Notes under the pieces: generated by a model | The model's database searches: none | What the model saw: only the letters and a program-made list of their open reading frames with translations | What the model was told of the DNA's origin: nothing | DNA from: Bolinopsis microptera | Lineage: Eukaryota > Ctenophora > Tentaculata > Lobata > Bolinopsidae | Length of the DNA stretch: 64,000 nucleotides | Direction of reading: 5' to 3' | Assembly: GCF_026151205.1 (NCBI RefSeq) | Contig: NC_087081.1 | Span: forward strand, 1,235,386-1,299,385 | Position numbers and translations under genes: made by a program | Shown here: positions 45,559 to 59,931 of the stretch, in pieces | How the letters are laid out: the number at the start of each line of letters is the position of its first letter | Numbering within the stretch: position 1 is the stretch's first letter

Positions 45559-48500
45559 ATAAACTACGTCATGAAACTACGTCAAATAAACTACGTCATA
45601 GAAACTACGTCATAGAAACTAATAAACTACGTCCTAGAAACTACGTCATAGAAACTACGTCATAGAAACTACGTCATAGAAACTACGTCATAGAAACTAA
45701 TAAACTACGTCCTAGAAACTACGTCATAGAAACTACGTCATATAAACTACGTCATAGAAACTACGTCATAGAAACTACGTCATAGAAACTACGTCCTAGA
45801 AACTACGTCATAGAAACTACGTCATAGAAACTACGTCCTAGAAACTACGTCCTAGAAACTACGTCATAGAAACTACGTCCTAGAAACTACGTCCTAGAAA
45901 CTACGTCATAGAAACTACGTCATAGAAACTACGTCCTAGAAACTACGTCCTAGAAACTACGTCATAGAAACTACGTCCTAGAAACTACGTCATAGAAACT
46001 ACGTCATAGAAACTACGTCCTAGAAACTACGTCCTAGAAACTACGTCATAGAAACTACGTCATAGAAACTACGTCCTAGAAACTACGTCATATAAACTAC
46101 GTCATAGAAACTACGTCATAGAAACTACGTCCTAGAAACTACGTCATAGAAACTACGTCATAGAAACTACGTCCTAGAAACTACGTCCTAGAAACTGCGT
46201 CATAGAAACTACGTCCTAGAAACTACGTCATAGAAACTACGTCCTAGAAACTACGTCCTAGAAACTACGTCCTAGAAACTACGTCATAGAAACTACGTCA
46301 TAGAAACTACGTCCTAGAAACTACGTCATAGAAACTACGTCCTAGAAACTACGTCCTAGAAACTACGTCCTAGAAACTACGTCATAGAAACTACGTCCTA
46401 GAAACTACGTCATAGAAACTACGTCCTAGAAACTACGTCATAGAAACTACGTCCTAGAAACTACGTCCTAGAAACTACGTCCTAGAAACTACGTCATAGA
46501 AACTACGTCATAGAAACTACGTCCTAGAAACTACGTCCTAGAAACTACGTCCTAGAAACTACGTCCTAGAAACTACGTCATAGAAACTACGTCCTAGAAA
46601 CTACGTCATAGAAACTACGTCCTAGAAACTACGTCCTAGAAACTACGTCCTAGAAACTACGTCCTAGAAACTACGTCATAGAAACTACGTCCTAGAAACT
46701 ACGTCATAAAAACTACGTCCTAGAAACTACGTCCTAGAAACTACGTCCTAGAAACTACGTCATAGAAACTACGTCATAGAAACTACGTCCTAGAAACTAC
46801 GTCATAGAAACTACGTCCTAGAAACTACGTCATAAAAACTACGTCATAGAAACTACGTCATAGAAACTACGTCATAGAAACTACGTCCTAGAAACTACGT
46901 CCTAGAAACTACGTCCTAGAAACTACGTCCTAGAAACTACGTCCTAGAAACTACGTCATAGAAACTACGTCCTAGAAACTACGTCATAGAAACTACGTCC
47001 TAGAAACTACGTCACATAAACTACGTCATAGAAACTACGTCATAGAAACTACGTCATAGAAACTACGTCCTAGAAACTACGTCATAGAAACTACGTCATA
47101 GAAACTACGTCCTAGAAACTACGTCCTAGAAACTACGTCATAGAAACTACGTCCTAGAAACTACGTCATAGAAACTACGTCCTAGAAACTACGTCCTAGA
47201 AACTACGTCCTAGAAACTACGTCATAGAAACTACGTCCTAGAAACTACGTCCTAGAAACTACGTCCTAGAAACTACGTCATAGAAACTACGTCCTAGAAA
47301 CTACGTCATAGAAACTACGTCCTAGAAACTACGTCATAGAAACTACGTCCTAGAAACTACGTCCTAGAAACTACGTCCTAGAAACTACGTCATAGAAACT
47401 ACGTCATAGAAACTACGTCCTAGAAACTACGTCCTAGAAACTACGTCATAGAAACTACGTCATAGAAACTACGTCATAGAAACTACGTCATAGAAACTAC
47501 GTCCTAGAAACTACGTCCTAGAAACTACGTCATAGAAACTACGTCCTAGAAACTACGTCATAGAAACTACGTCATAGAAACTACGTCCTAGAAACTACGT
47601 CCTAGAAACTACGTCATAGAAACTACGTCATAGAAACTACGTCCTAGAAACTACGTCATATAAACTACGTCATAGAAACTACGTCATAGAAACTACGTCC
47701 TAGAAACTACGTCATAGAAACTACGTCATAGAAACTACGTCCTAGAAACTACGTCCTAGAAACTACGTCATAGAAACTACGTCCTAGAAACTACGTCATA
47801 GAAACTACGTCCTAGAAACTACGTCCTAGAAACTACGTCCTAGAAACTACGTCATAGAAACTACGTCATAGAAACTACGTCCTAGAAACTACGTCATAGA
47901 AACTACGTCCTAGAAACTACGTCCTAGAAACTACGTCCTAGAAACTACGTCATAGAAACTACGTCCTAGAAACTACGTCATAGAAACTACGTCCTAGAAA
48001 CTACGTCATAGAAACTACGTCCTAGAAACTACGTCCTAGAAACTACGTCCTAGAAACTACGTCATAGAAACTACGTCATAGAAACTACGTCCTAGAAACT
48101 ACGTCCTAGAAACTACGTCCTAGAAACTACGTCCTAGAAACTACGTCATAGAAACTACGTCATAGAAACTACGTCCTAGAAACTACGTCATAGAAACTAC
48201 GTCATAGAAACTACGTCATAGAAACTACGTCATAGAAACTACGTCCTAGAAACTACGTCATAAAAACTACGTCCTAGAAACTACGTCCTAGAAACTACGT
48301 CCTAGAAACTACGTCATAGAAACTACGTCATAGAAACTACGTCCTAGAAACTACGTCATAGAAACTACGTCCTAGAAACTACGTCATAAAAACTACGTCA
48401 TAGAAACTACGTCATAGAAACTACGTCATAGAAACTACGTCCTAGAAACTACGTCCTAGAAACTACGTCCTAGAAACTACGTCCTAGAAACTACGTCCTA

Positions 48501-51500
48501 GAAACTACGTCATAGAAACTACGTCCTAGAAACTACGTCATAGAAACTACGTCCTAGAAACTACGTCACATAAACTACGTCATAGAAACTACGTCATAGA
48601 AACTACGTCATAGAAACTACGTCCTAGAAACTACGTCCTAGAAACTACGTCATAGAAACTACGTCCTAGAAACTACGTCCTAGAAACTACGTCATAGAAA
48701 CTACGTCCTAGAAACTACGTCATAGAAACTACGTCCTAGAAACTACGTCCTAGAAACTACGTCATAGAAACTACGTCATAGAAACTACGTCCTAGAAACT
48801 ACGTCATAGAAACTACGTCCTAGAAACTACGTCATAGAAACTACGTCCTAGAAACTACGTCCTAGAAACTACGTCCTAGAAACTACGTCATAGAAACTAC
48901 GTCATAGAAACTACGTCCTAGAAACTACGTCATAGAAACTACGTCCTAGAAACTACGTCCTAGAAACTACGTCCTAGAAACTACGTCATAGAAACTACGT
49001 CATAGAAACTACGTCCTAGAAACTACGTCCTAGAAACTACGTCCTAGAAACTACGTCCTAGAAACTACGTCATAGAAACTACGTCCTAGAAACTACGTCA
49101 TAGAAACTACGTCATAGAAACTACGTCCTAGAAACTACGTCCTAGAAACTACGTCCTAGAAACTACGTCCTAGAAACTACGTCCTAGAAACTACGTCATA
49201 GAAACTACGTCCTAGAAACTACGTCATAGAAACTACGTCCTAGAAACTACGTCATAGAAACTACGTCCTAGAAACTACGTCATAGAAACTACGTCCTAGA
49301 AACTACGTCATAGAAACTACGTCCTAGAAACTACGTCATAGAAACTACGTCATAGAAACTACGTCCTAGAAACTACGTCATAGAAACTACGTCATAGAAA
49401 CTACGTCCTAGAAACTACGTCATAGAAACTACGTCCTAGAAACTACGTCCTAGAAACTACGTCCTAGAAACTACGTCCTAGAAACTACGTCCTAGAAACT
49501 ACGTCCTAGAAACTACGTCCTAGAAACTACGTCCTAGAAACTACGTCCTAGAAACTACGTCCTAGAAACTACGTCCTAGAAACTACGTCCTAGAAACTAC
49601 GTCATAGAAACTACGTCATAGAAACTACGTCATAGAAACTACGTCATAGAAACTACGTCATAGAAACTACGTCCTAGAAACTACGTCCTAGAAACTACGT
49701 CCTAGAAACTACGTCCTAGAAACTACGTCATAGAAACTACGTCATAGAAACTACGTCATAGAAACTACGTCATAGAAACTACGTCCTAGAAACTACGTCC
49801 TAGAAACTACGTCCTAAAAACTACGTCATAGAAACTACGTCATAGAAACTACGTCCTAGAAACTACGTCCTAGAAACTACGTCCTAGAAACTACGTCATA
49901 GAAACTACGTCCTAGAAACTACGTCATAGAAACTACGTCATAGAAACTAAGTCCTAGAAACTACGTCATAGAAACTACGTCATAGAAACTACGTCATAGA
50001 AACTACGTCCTAGAAACTACGTCATAGAAACTACGTCTTAGAAACTACGTCCTAGAAACTACGTCCTAGAAACTACGTCATAGAAACTACGTCCTAGAAA
50101 CTACGTCATAGAAACTACGTCATAGAAACTACGTCCTAGAAACTACGTCATAGAAACTACGTCATAGAAACTACGTCATAGAAACTACGTCCTAGAAACT
50201 ACGTCATAGAAACTACGTCATAGAAACTACGTCCTAGAAACTACGTCCTAGAAACTACGTCATAGAAACTACGTCCTAGAAACTACGTCATAGAAACTAC
50301 GTCCTAGAAACTACGTCATAGAAACTACGTCCTAGAAACTACGTCATAGAAACTACGTCCTAGAAACTACGTCATAAAAACTACGTCATAGAAACTACGT
50401 CATAGAAACTACGTCATAGAAACTATGTCCTAGAAACTACGTCCTAGAAACTACGTCCTAGAAACTACGTCCTAGAAACTACGTCATAGAAACTACGTCC
50501 TAGAAACTACGTCATAGAAACTACGTCATAGAAACTACGTCCTAGAAACTACGTCCTAGAAACTACGTCCTAGAAACTACGTCATAGAAACTACGTCCTA
50601 GAAACTACGTCATAGAAACTACGTCATAGAAACTACGTCCTAGAAACTACGTCATAGAAACTACGTCATAGAAACTACGTCCTAGAAACTACGTCATAGA
50701 AACTACGTCCTAGAAACTACGTCATAAAAACTACGTCATAGAAACTACGTCATAGAAACTACGTCATAGAAACTACGTCCTAGAAACTACGTCCTAGAAA
50801 CTACGTCCTAGAAACTACGTCCTAGAAACTACGTCATAGAAACTACGTCCTAGAAACTACGTCATAGAAACTACGTCCTAGAAACTACGTCATAGAAACT
50901 ACGTCCTAGAAACTACGTCCTAGAAACTACGTCATAGAAACTACGTCCTAGAAACTACGTCATAGAAACTACGTCCTAGAAACTACGTCCTAGAAACTAC
51001 GTCCTAGAAACTACGTCATAGAAACTACGTCATAGAAACTACGTCCTAGAAACTACGTCATAGAAACTACGTCATAGAAACTACGTCCTAGAAACTACGT
51101 CATAGAAACTACGTCCTAGAAACTACGTCATAGAAACTACGTCCTAGAAACTACGTCCTAGAAACTACGTCCTAGAAACTACGTCATAGAAACTACGTCC
51201 TAGAAACTACGTCATAGAAACTACGTCATAGAAACTACGTCCTAGAAACTACGTCATAGAAACTACGTCCTAGAAACTACGTCCTAGAAACTACGTCCTA
51301 GAAACTACGTCATAGAAACTACGTCATAGAAACTACGTCCTAGAAACTACGTCCTAGAAACTACGTCCTAGAAACTACGTCATAGAAACTACGTCCTAGA
51401 AACTACGTCCTAGAAACTACGTCATAGAAACTACGTCATAGAAACTACGTCATAGAAACTACGTCCTAGAAACTACGTCATATAAACTACGTCATAGAAA

Positions 51501-54500
51501 CTACGTCATAGAAACTACGTCCTAGAAACTACGTCATAGAAACTACGTCATAGAAACTACGTCATAGAAACTACGTCCTAGAAACTACGTCCTAGAAACT
51601 ACGTCATAGAAACTACGTCCTAGAAACTACGTCATAGAAACTACGTCCTAGAAACTACGTCCTAGAAACTACGTCCTAGAAACTACGTCATTGAAACTAC
51701 GTCCTAGAAACTACGTCATAGAAACTACGTCCTAGAAACTACGTCATAGAAACTACGTCCTAGAAACTACGTCCTAGAAACTACGTCCTAGAAACTACGT
51801 CATAGAAACTACGTCATAGAAACTACGTCCTAGAAACTACGTCATAGAAACTACGTCCTAGAAACTACGTCCTAGAAACTACGTCCTAGAAACTACGTCA
51901 TAGAAACTACGTCATAGAAACTACGTCCTAGAAACTACGTCCTAGAAACTACGTCCTAGAAACTACGTCCTAGAAACTACGTCATAGAAACTACGTCCTA
52001 GAAACTACGTCATAGAAACTACGTCATAGAAACTACGTCCTAGAAACTACGTCATAGAAACTACGTCCTAGAAACTACGTCCTAGAAACTACGTCCTAGA
52101 AACTACGTCATAGAAACTACGTCCTAGAAACTACGTCATAGAAACTACGTCCTAGAAACTACGTCATAGAAACTACGTCCTAGAAACTACGTCCTAGAAA
52201 CTACGTCCTAGAAACTACGTCCTAGAAACTACGTCATAGAAACTACGTCCTAGAAACTACGTCATAGAAACTACGTCATAGAAACTACGTCCTAGAAACT
52301 ACGTCATAGAAACTACGTCCTAGAAACTACGTCATAGAAACTACGTCCTAGAAACTACGTCCTAGAAACTACGTCCTAGAAACTACGTCCTAGAAACTAC
52401 GTCCTAGAAACTACGTCATAGAAACTACGTCCTAGAAACTACGTCCTAGAAACTACGTCCTAGAAACTACGTCATAGAAACTACGTCATAGAAACTACGT
52501 CCTAGAAACTACGTCCTAGAAACTACGTCCTAGAAACTACGTCATAGAAACTACGTCCTAGAAACTACGTCATAGAAACTACGTCATAGAAACTACGTCC
52601 TAGAAACTACGTCATAGAAACTACGTCATAGAAACTACGTCATAGAAACTACGTCCTAGAAACTACGTCATAGAAACTACGTCATAGAAACTACGTCCTA
52701 GAAACTACGTCCTAGAAACTACGTCATAGAAACTACGTCCTAGAAACTACGTCATAGAAACTACGTCATAGAAACTACGTCCTAGAAACTACGTCATAGA
52801 AACTACGTCATAGAAACTACGTCATAGAAACTACGTCCTAGAAACTACGTCATAGAAACTACGTCATAGAAACTACGTCCTAGAAACTACGTCCTAGAAA
52901 CTACGTCATAGAAACTACGTCCTAGAAACTACGTCATAGAAACTACGTCCTAGAAACTACGTCATAGAAACTACGTCCTAGAAACTACGTCATAGAAACT
53001 ACGTCCTAGAAACTACGTCATAAAAACTACGTCATAGAAACTACGTCATAGAAACTACGTCATAGAAACTACGTCCTAGAAACTACGTCCTAGAAACTAC
53101 GTCCTAGAAACTACGTCCTAGAAACTACGTCATAGAAACTACGTCCTAGAAACTACGTCATAGAAACTACGTCATAGAAACTACGTCCTAGAAACTACGT
53201 CATAGAAACTACGTCCTAGAAACTACGTCATAGAAACTACGTCCTAGAAACTACGTCATAGAAACTACGTCATAGAAACTACGTCCTAGAAACTACGTCA
53301 TAGAAACTACGTCATAGAAACTACGTCCTAGAAACTACGTCATAGAAACTATGTCCTAGAAACTACGTCATAAAAACTACGTCATAGAAACTACGTCATA
53401 GAAACTACGTCATAGAAACTACGTCCTAGAAACTACGTCCTAGAAACTACGTCCTAGAAACTACGTCCTAGAAACTACGTCATAGAAACTACGTCCTAGA
53501 AACTACGTCATAGAAACTACGTCCTAGAAACTACGTCATAGAAACTACGTCCTAGAAACTACGTCCTAGAAACTACGTCATAGAAACTACGTCCTAGAAA
53601 CTACGTCATAGAAACTACGTCCTAGAAACTACGTCCTAGAAACTACGTCCTAGAAACTACGTCATAGAAACTACGTCATAGAAACTACGTCCTAGAAACT
53701 ACGTCATAGAAACTACGTCATAGAAACTACGTCCTAGAAACTACGTCATAGAAACTACGTCCTAGAAACTACGTCATAGAAACTACGTCCTAGAAACTAC
53801 GTCCTAGAAACTACGTCATAGAAACTACGTCCTAGAAACTACGTCCTAGAAACTACGTCCTAGAAACTACGTCATAGAAACTACGTCCTAGAAACTACGT
53901 CATAGAAACTTCGTCATAGAAACTACGTCCTAGAAACTACGTCATAGAAACTACGTCCTAGAAACTACGTCCTAGAAACTACGTCCTAGAAACTACGTCA
54001 TAGAAACTACGTCATAGAAACTACGTCCTAGAAACTACGTCCTAGAAACTACGTCCTAGAAACTACGTCATAGAAACTACGTCCTAGAAACTACGTCATA
54101 GAAACTACGTCATAGAAACTACGTCATAGAAACTACGTCCTAGAAACTACGTCATATAAACTACGTCATAGAAACTACGTCATAGAAACTACGTCATAGA
54201 AACTACGTCCTAGAAACTACGTCATAGAAACTACGTCATAGAAACTACGTCCTAGAAACTACGTCCTAGAAACTACGTCATAGAAACTACGTCCTAGAAA
54301 CTACGTCATAGAAACTACGTCCTAGAAACTACGTCCTAGAAACTACGTCCTAGAAACTACGTCATTGAAACTACGTCCTAGAAACTACGTCATAGAAACT
54401 ACGTCCTAGAAACTACGTCATAGAAACTACGTCCTAGAAACTACGTCCTAGAAACTACGTCCTAGAAACTACGTCATAGAAACTACGTCATAGAAACTAC

Positions 54501-57500
54501 GTCCTAGAAACTACGTCATAGAAACTACGTCCTAGAAACTACGTCCTAGAAACTACGTCCTAGAAACTACGTCATAGAAACTACGTCATAGAAACTACGT
54601 CCTAGAAACTACGTCCTAGAAACTACGTCCTAGAAACTACGTCCTAGAAACTACGTCATAGAAACTACGTCCTAGAAACTACGTCATAGAAACTACGTCA
54701 TAGAAACTACGTCCTAGAAACTACGTCATAGAAACTACGTCCTAGAAACTACGTCCTAGAAACTACGTCCTAGAAACTACGTCCTAGAAACTACGTCATA
54801 GAAACTACGTCCTAGAAACTACGTCATAGAAACTACGTCCTAGAAACTACGTCATAGAAACTACGTCCTAGAAACTACGTCATAGAAACTACGTCCTAGA
54901 AACTACGTCCTAGAAACTACGTCCTAGAAACTACGTCCTAGAAACTACGTCATAGAAACTACGTCCTAGAAACTACGTCATAGAAACTACGTCATAGAAA
55001 CTACGTCCTAGAAACTACGTCATAGAAACTACGTCCTAGAAACTACGTCATAGAAACTACGTCCTAGAAACTACGTCCTAGAAACTACGTCCTAGAAACT
55101 ACGTCCTAGAAACTACGTCCTAGAAACTACGTCATAGAAACTACGTCCTAGAAACTACGTCCTAGAAACTACGTCCTAGAAACTACGTCATAGAAACTAC
55201 GTCCTAGAAACTACGTCCTAGAAACTACGTCATAGAAACTACGTCATAGAAACTACGTCATAGAAACTATGTCCTAGAAACTACGTCATATAAACTACGT
55301 CATAGAAACTACGTCATAGAAACTACGTCATAGAAACTACGTCCTAGAAACTACGTCATAGAAACTACGTCATAGAAACTACGTCCTAGAAACTACGTCC
55401 TAGAAACTACGTCATAGAAACTACGTCCTAGAAACTACGTCATAGAAACTACGTCCTAGAAACTACGTCCTAGAAACTACGTCATAGAAACTACGTCCTA
55501 GAAACTACGTCATAGAAACTACGTCCTAGAAACTACGTCATAGAAACTACGTCCTAGAAACTACGTCATAGAAACTACGTCATAGAAACTACGTCATAGA
55601 AACTACGTCATAGAAACTACGTCCTAGAAACTACGTCATAGAAACTACGTCCTAGAAACTACGTCCTAGAAACTACGTCCTAGAAACTACGTCATAGAAA
55701 CTACGTCATAGAAACTACGTCCTAGAAACTACGTCCTAGAAACTACGTCCTAGAAACTACGTCCTAGAAACTACGTCATAGAAACTACGTCCTAGAAACT
55801 ACGTCATAGAAACTACGTCATAGAAACTACGTCCTAGAAACTACGTCATAGAAACTACGTCCTAGAAACTACGTCCTAGAAACTACGTCCTAGAAACTAC
55901 GTCATAGAAACTACGTCCTAGAAACTACGTCATAGAAACTACGTCCTAGAAACTACGTCATAGAAACTACGTCCTAGAAACTACGTCCTAGAAACTACGT
56001 CCTAGAAACTACGTCATAGAAACTACGTCATAGAAACTACGTCCTAGAAACTACGTCATAGAAACTACGTCATAGAAACTACGTCCTAGAAACTACGTCA
56101 TAGAAACTACGTCCTAGAAACTACGTCATAGAAACTACGTCCTAGAAACTACGTCCTAGAAACTTCGTCCTAGAAACTACGTCCTAGAAACTACGTCCTA
56201 GAAACTACGTCCTAGAAACTACGTCCTAGAAACTACGTCCTAGAAACTACGTCCTAGAAACTACGTCCTAGAAACTACGTCCTAGAAACTACGTCCTAGA
56301 AACTACGTCCTAGAAACTACGTCCTAGAAACTACGTCCTAGAAACTACGTCCTAGAAACTACGTTATAGAAACTACGTCATAGAAACTACGTCATAGAAA
56401 CTACGTCATAGAAACTACGTCATAGAAACTACGTCCTAGAAACTACGTCCTAGAAACTACGTCCTAGAAACTACGTCCTAGAAACTACGTCCTAGAAACT
56501 ACGTCATAGAAACTACGTCCTAGAAACTACGTCCTAGAAACTACGTCATAGAAACTACGTCCTAGAAACTACGTCCTAGAAACTACGTCCTAGAAACTAC
56601 GTCATAGAAACTACGTCATAGAAACTACGTCCTAGAAACTACGTCCTAGAAACTACGTCCTAGAAACTACGTCATAGAAACTACGTCCTAGAAACTACGT
56701 CATAGAAACTACGTCATAGAAACTACGTCCTAGAAACTACGTCATAGAAACTACGTCATAGAAACTACGTCCTAGAAACTACGTCCTAGAAACTACGTCC
56801 TAGAAACTACGTCATAGAAACTACGTCATAGAAACTACGTCCTAGAAACTACGTCCTAGAAACTACGTCATAGAAACTACGTCATAGAAACTACGTCATA
56901 GAAACTACGTCATAGAAACTACGTCCTAGAAACTACGTCCTAGAAACTACGTCCTAGAAACTACGTCATAGAAACTACGTCATAGAAACTACGTCCTAGA
57001 AACTACGTCCTAGAAACTACGTCCTAGAAACTACGTCATAGAAACTACGTCCTAGAAACTACGTCATAGAAACTACGTCATAGAAACTACGTCCTAGAAA
57101 CTACGTCATAGAAACTACGTCATAGAAACTACGTCCTAGAAACTACGTCATAGAAACTACGTCCTAGAAACTACGTCATAGAAACTACGTCCTAGAAACT
57201 ACGTCATAAAAACTACGTCATAGAAACTACGTCCTAGAAACTACGTCATAGAAACTACGTCCTAGAAACTACGTCATAGAAACTACGTCATAGAAACTAC
57301 GTCATAGAAACTACGTCATAGAAACTACGTCATAGAAACTACGTCATATGAGTTACCTGTACTCTATGCCGTGTATCGTATCTTGGGTGCAAGGGTCAGT
57401 GTACACTGTATCATTACCACAATAGGCAACTGCCTGGATTAAACAAAGTTAGCTCACCTGCTCGTTCATCACTATGAAAACTATAATTCAGCTAAAGAGT

Positions 57501-57721
57501 CCTAATAGTTCACTTGTATTGTCATATTTTATGTACCAATGTTAACATAATATTATGTTTTTAACATTCCTCACAATTGTAGATCAAAAATATTTCTCAT
57601 TAATATAATTCACGGTGATCATGAACTCACCAAGATTGGAAATTTCACGCTATTTGAAGCCCGTGCCTCACAACGTGAGACTGCCCCTGACGATGTAATG
57701 GTAACTCCATCAGTTTTCTTT
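44256..57721 (-). CDS. Cysteine-rich gene copy 3, intron b-c expanded by satellite
   Basis: Exons a-f: 57631-57721, 57357-57433, 45212-45300, 44801-44927, 44389-44528, 44256-44302. All splice sites and phases are kept; the exon b donor is GTAACT instead of GTATGA. The intron between exons b and c, about 320 bp in copies 1 and 2, is about 12.06 kb here. Exon b has three base changes against copy 1, all changing the protein (Asn to Asp, Thr to Ile, Met to Ile). The two changes I saw in exon e are silent. There is no stop or frameshift, so it may still be a working gene if the long intron can be removed. Confidence 0.5.
45559..57347. repeat. Giant 14-bp satellite array, ~840 units
   Basis: Unit GAAACTACGTCMTA, where M is A or C. 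Two main types, CATA and CCTA, alternate irregularly. Rare variants: CATATAAAC, CACATAAAC, CATAAAAAC, CATTGAAAC, TATGTC, TTCGTC, AAGTCC. The array runs 11.8 kb with no other sequence inside. Both strands have a TAG stop in every unit, so it is not coding. It begins 258 bp past exon c and ends 9 bp before exon b (+ strand coordinates). Confidence 0.97.
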
Positions 57722-58936
57722 CTAGGCGAGTCGGTACGTAACAGCTGCATAGCAATAGTCTTCGCTCCAGGGCTGAATTTGACGACCTAACCAATTGTTT
57801 AATCTTCCAGCTCTCAAACTTTTAAAGTTTTAGACATTACATCGGAACCAATATAATGGATATATTTCTTTGGTGCACAATAGTGGTGGTATGTTAACAA
57901 ACTCCTCCCCGGTAGCCCTATAGTACTCCGTGTATATTATTATTAGTCATGATGCGATCAGACGATCAGAACTCTAAAAATTGAGAGAATGCTATAAAAA
58001 TAAATTCTTAAAAATTAACCGCGTTACAATTTCACGAAAGAAAAATCGAATATATATATTAATTTAAATACGAGTAAAAAAGTCATGGAGATGAGTTAAT
58101 GACGATGAGTAGGAGACGGGAGGTGATTACTAGGACTTCTTTTCAGGAGGATGTCGAAGGTGAAAGGATTCTGTGAGGTACTTTCCAAATTCTGTTGCAT
58201 GGAATGAGTTCATGTGATGTGATACCTGCGGGATCCTGAATGAGAGGTTCTTAGTTATCGGTCACCGGGTTGGTGTGGTGCATAATCTACGTTTCCAGCA
58301 TAATTTTGATCCAATGCGCGTGTTCGATTAGTCCCAGAATAATCTTGGTTCTTGCGCTTGCGGCACGTACGATCCTATTATTATGACGATTATAGAAATT
58401 ATGAAGTACTTGTAGAAAACATTGAAAATTACGTATCGTACAGGCGGTTTTATAAGTACGTAAGATAGGTATTTCTCATCTTAGCTTAGTTTGAATGGGC
58501 CGGATCTATGTCGCTACACTTTGTTCATCATTTAGAAATTAACACATTAAACTAAAGTTCGAATTGAACTGGTTACCAGTAGTAAAAATGAAGTTGGGGT
58601 ACACATTGTAAATAATTTGGTAAATATAAGCCGGACGATTTTGCTCCATCGATACACGTTGCATTTTTCCTTTTTCCCAATTGCAGTCACGAAATCAGGT
58701 ATGATCGCGACGTTAGATAACGACGTCCTAAGTAGATGGCCCGTTTATATAAACCTATAAAGTTCTAGGATGGGATAAAAATCGCCAAACACTTGCAGGC
58801 GTAAAATGTGAACGCTCTCTTGGCCTTAGCAATAACAATACGTACAGTTGATATTACAGTCATGTTACTGTTAGCTAAACGTGTTACGTGATGCCCAGCT
58901 CCAACAATCCAACATGCCTACGTGAATGAGAATTTT
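57348..58936. repeat. R block copy 3, right part
   Basis: Continues after the satellite as in copies 1 and 2 (exons b and a). A deletion near 57958 removes about 400 bp found at 15198-15587. Confidence 0.8.
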
Positions 58937-59901
58937 AGAAATTCCATCAGTTGATGAGATTTTTAAAAAATTTGTGGAAAGACCTGAGACCATGAAAGTA
59001 TGAAAGTAAAACTAATATGGTTCGATGTATTTTTGGACGTTTATAATTCCGATTATCACCCGATAGAACTAAATAGACTGAAATAAATTTTCTCTCGGCA
59101 GGGATTCAGCCGTTTTTGGGTCGGTACGTAGTTAATTCCGTGTAATTCCGTGGTAGTTGCATGACAATGTCAATAGTCATAGCTCGTACAGCTCTCATTA
59201 ATCTTCTGTTAAACAATAGTACCTTTCAATCCTTTATCTCTTAGTTTGAATGGGCCGGATCTATGTGGCTACACTTTGTTCATCATTTAGAAATTAACAC
59301 ATTAAACTGAAGTTAGAATTAAACCGGTTACCGGTAGTAAAAATGAAGTTGGGGTAGAGATTGTAAATAATTTGGTAAATATACGCCGGACGATTTTGCT
59401 TCATCGATACACGTTGCAATTCCCTTTTTCCCGATTTTAGTCACGAAATCAGGTATGAGATCGCGACGTTAGATAACGACGTCCTAAGTAGATGGCCCGA
59501 TTATATAAACCTACAAAGTTCTAGGATGGGATAAAAATCGCCAAACACTTGCAGGCGTAAAATGTGAACGCTCTCTTGGCCTTAGCAATAACAATACGTA
59601 CAGTTGATACAGTGTTACTGTTGGCTAAACGTGATGCCCAGCTCCAATCATCTTAATGGGTGATACTTGTAAAATATTTGTTCCATATATTATTCCAGGA
59701 CCGTTGACGAGTCCAACTCGGCGCGCGTCCTGGTAGGTTATAATGTATAAACCTACAACAATAATGCAACATGCCTACGTGAATGAGAATTTTAAAAATT
59801 CCATCAGTTGATGAGATTTTAAAAAAATTTGTGGAAAGACCTGAGACCATAAAAGTATGAAAGTAAAACTAATATGGTTCGATGTATTTTTGGACGTTTA
59901 T
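58937..59901. repeat. R-block segment, diverged partial copy
   Basis: Matches 16546 onward with more base changes than other copies. About 110 bp inserted near 59648-59755 resembles 60537-60655 (GATACTTGTAAAATATTTGT and GACGAGTCCAACTCGG). No gene is seen. Confidence 0.7.
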
Positions 59902-59931
59902 AATTCCGATTATCACCCGATAATCGGAATT
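59902..59931. repeat. Hairpin at a rearrangement junction
   Basis: AATTCCGATTATC-4 nt-GATAATCGGAATT, a 13-bp stem. It marks where the R-block sequence turns back on itself before jumping to the exon a region. Confidence 0.85.

Noticed and set aside
45559-57347. CRISPR-like array
   Set aside because: Units are contiguous with no spacers, and the surrounding DNA is animal.
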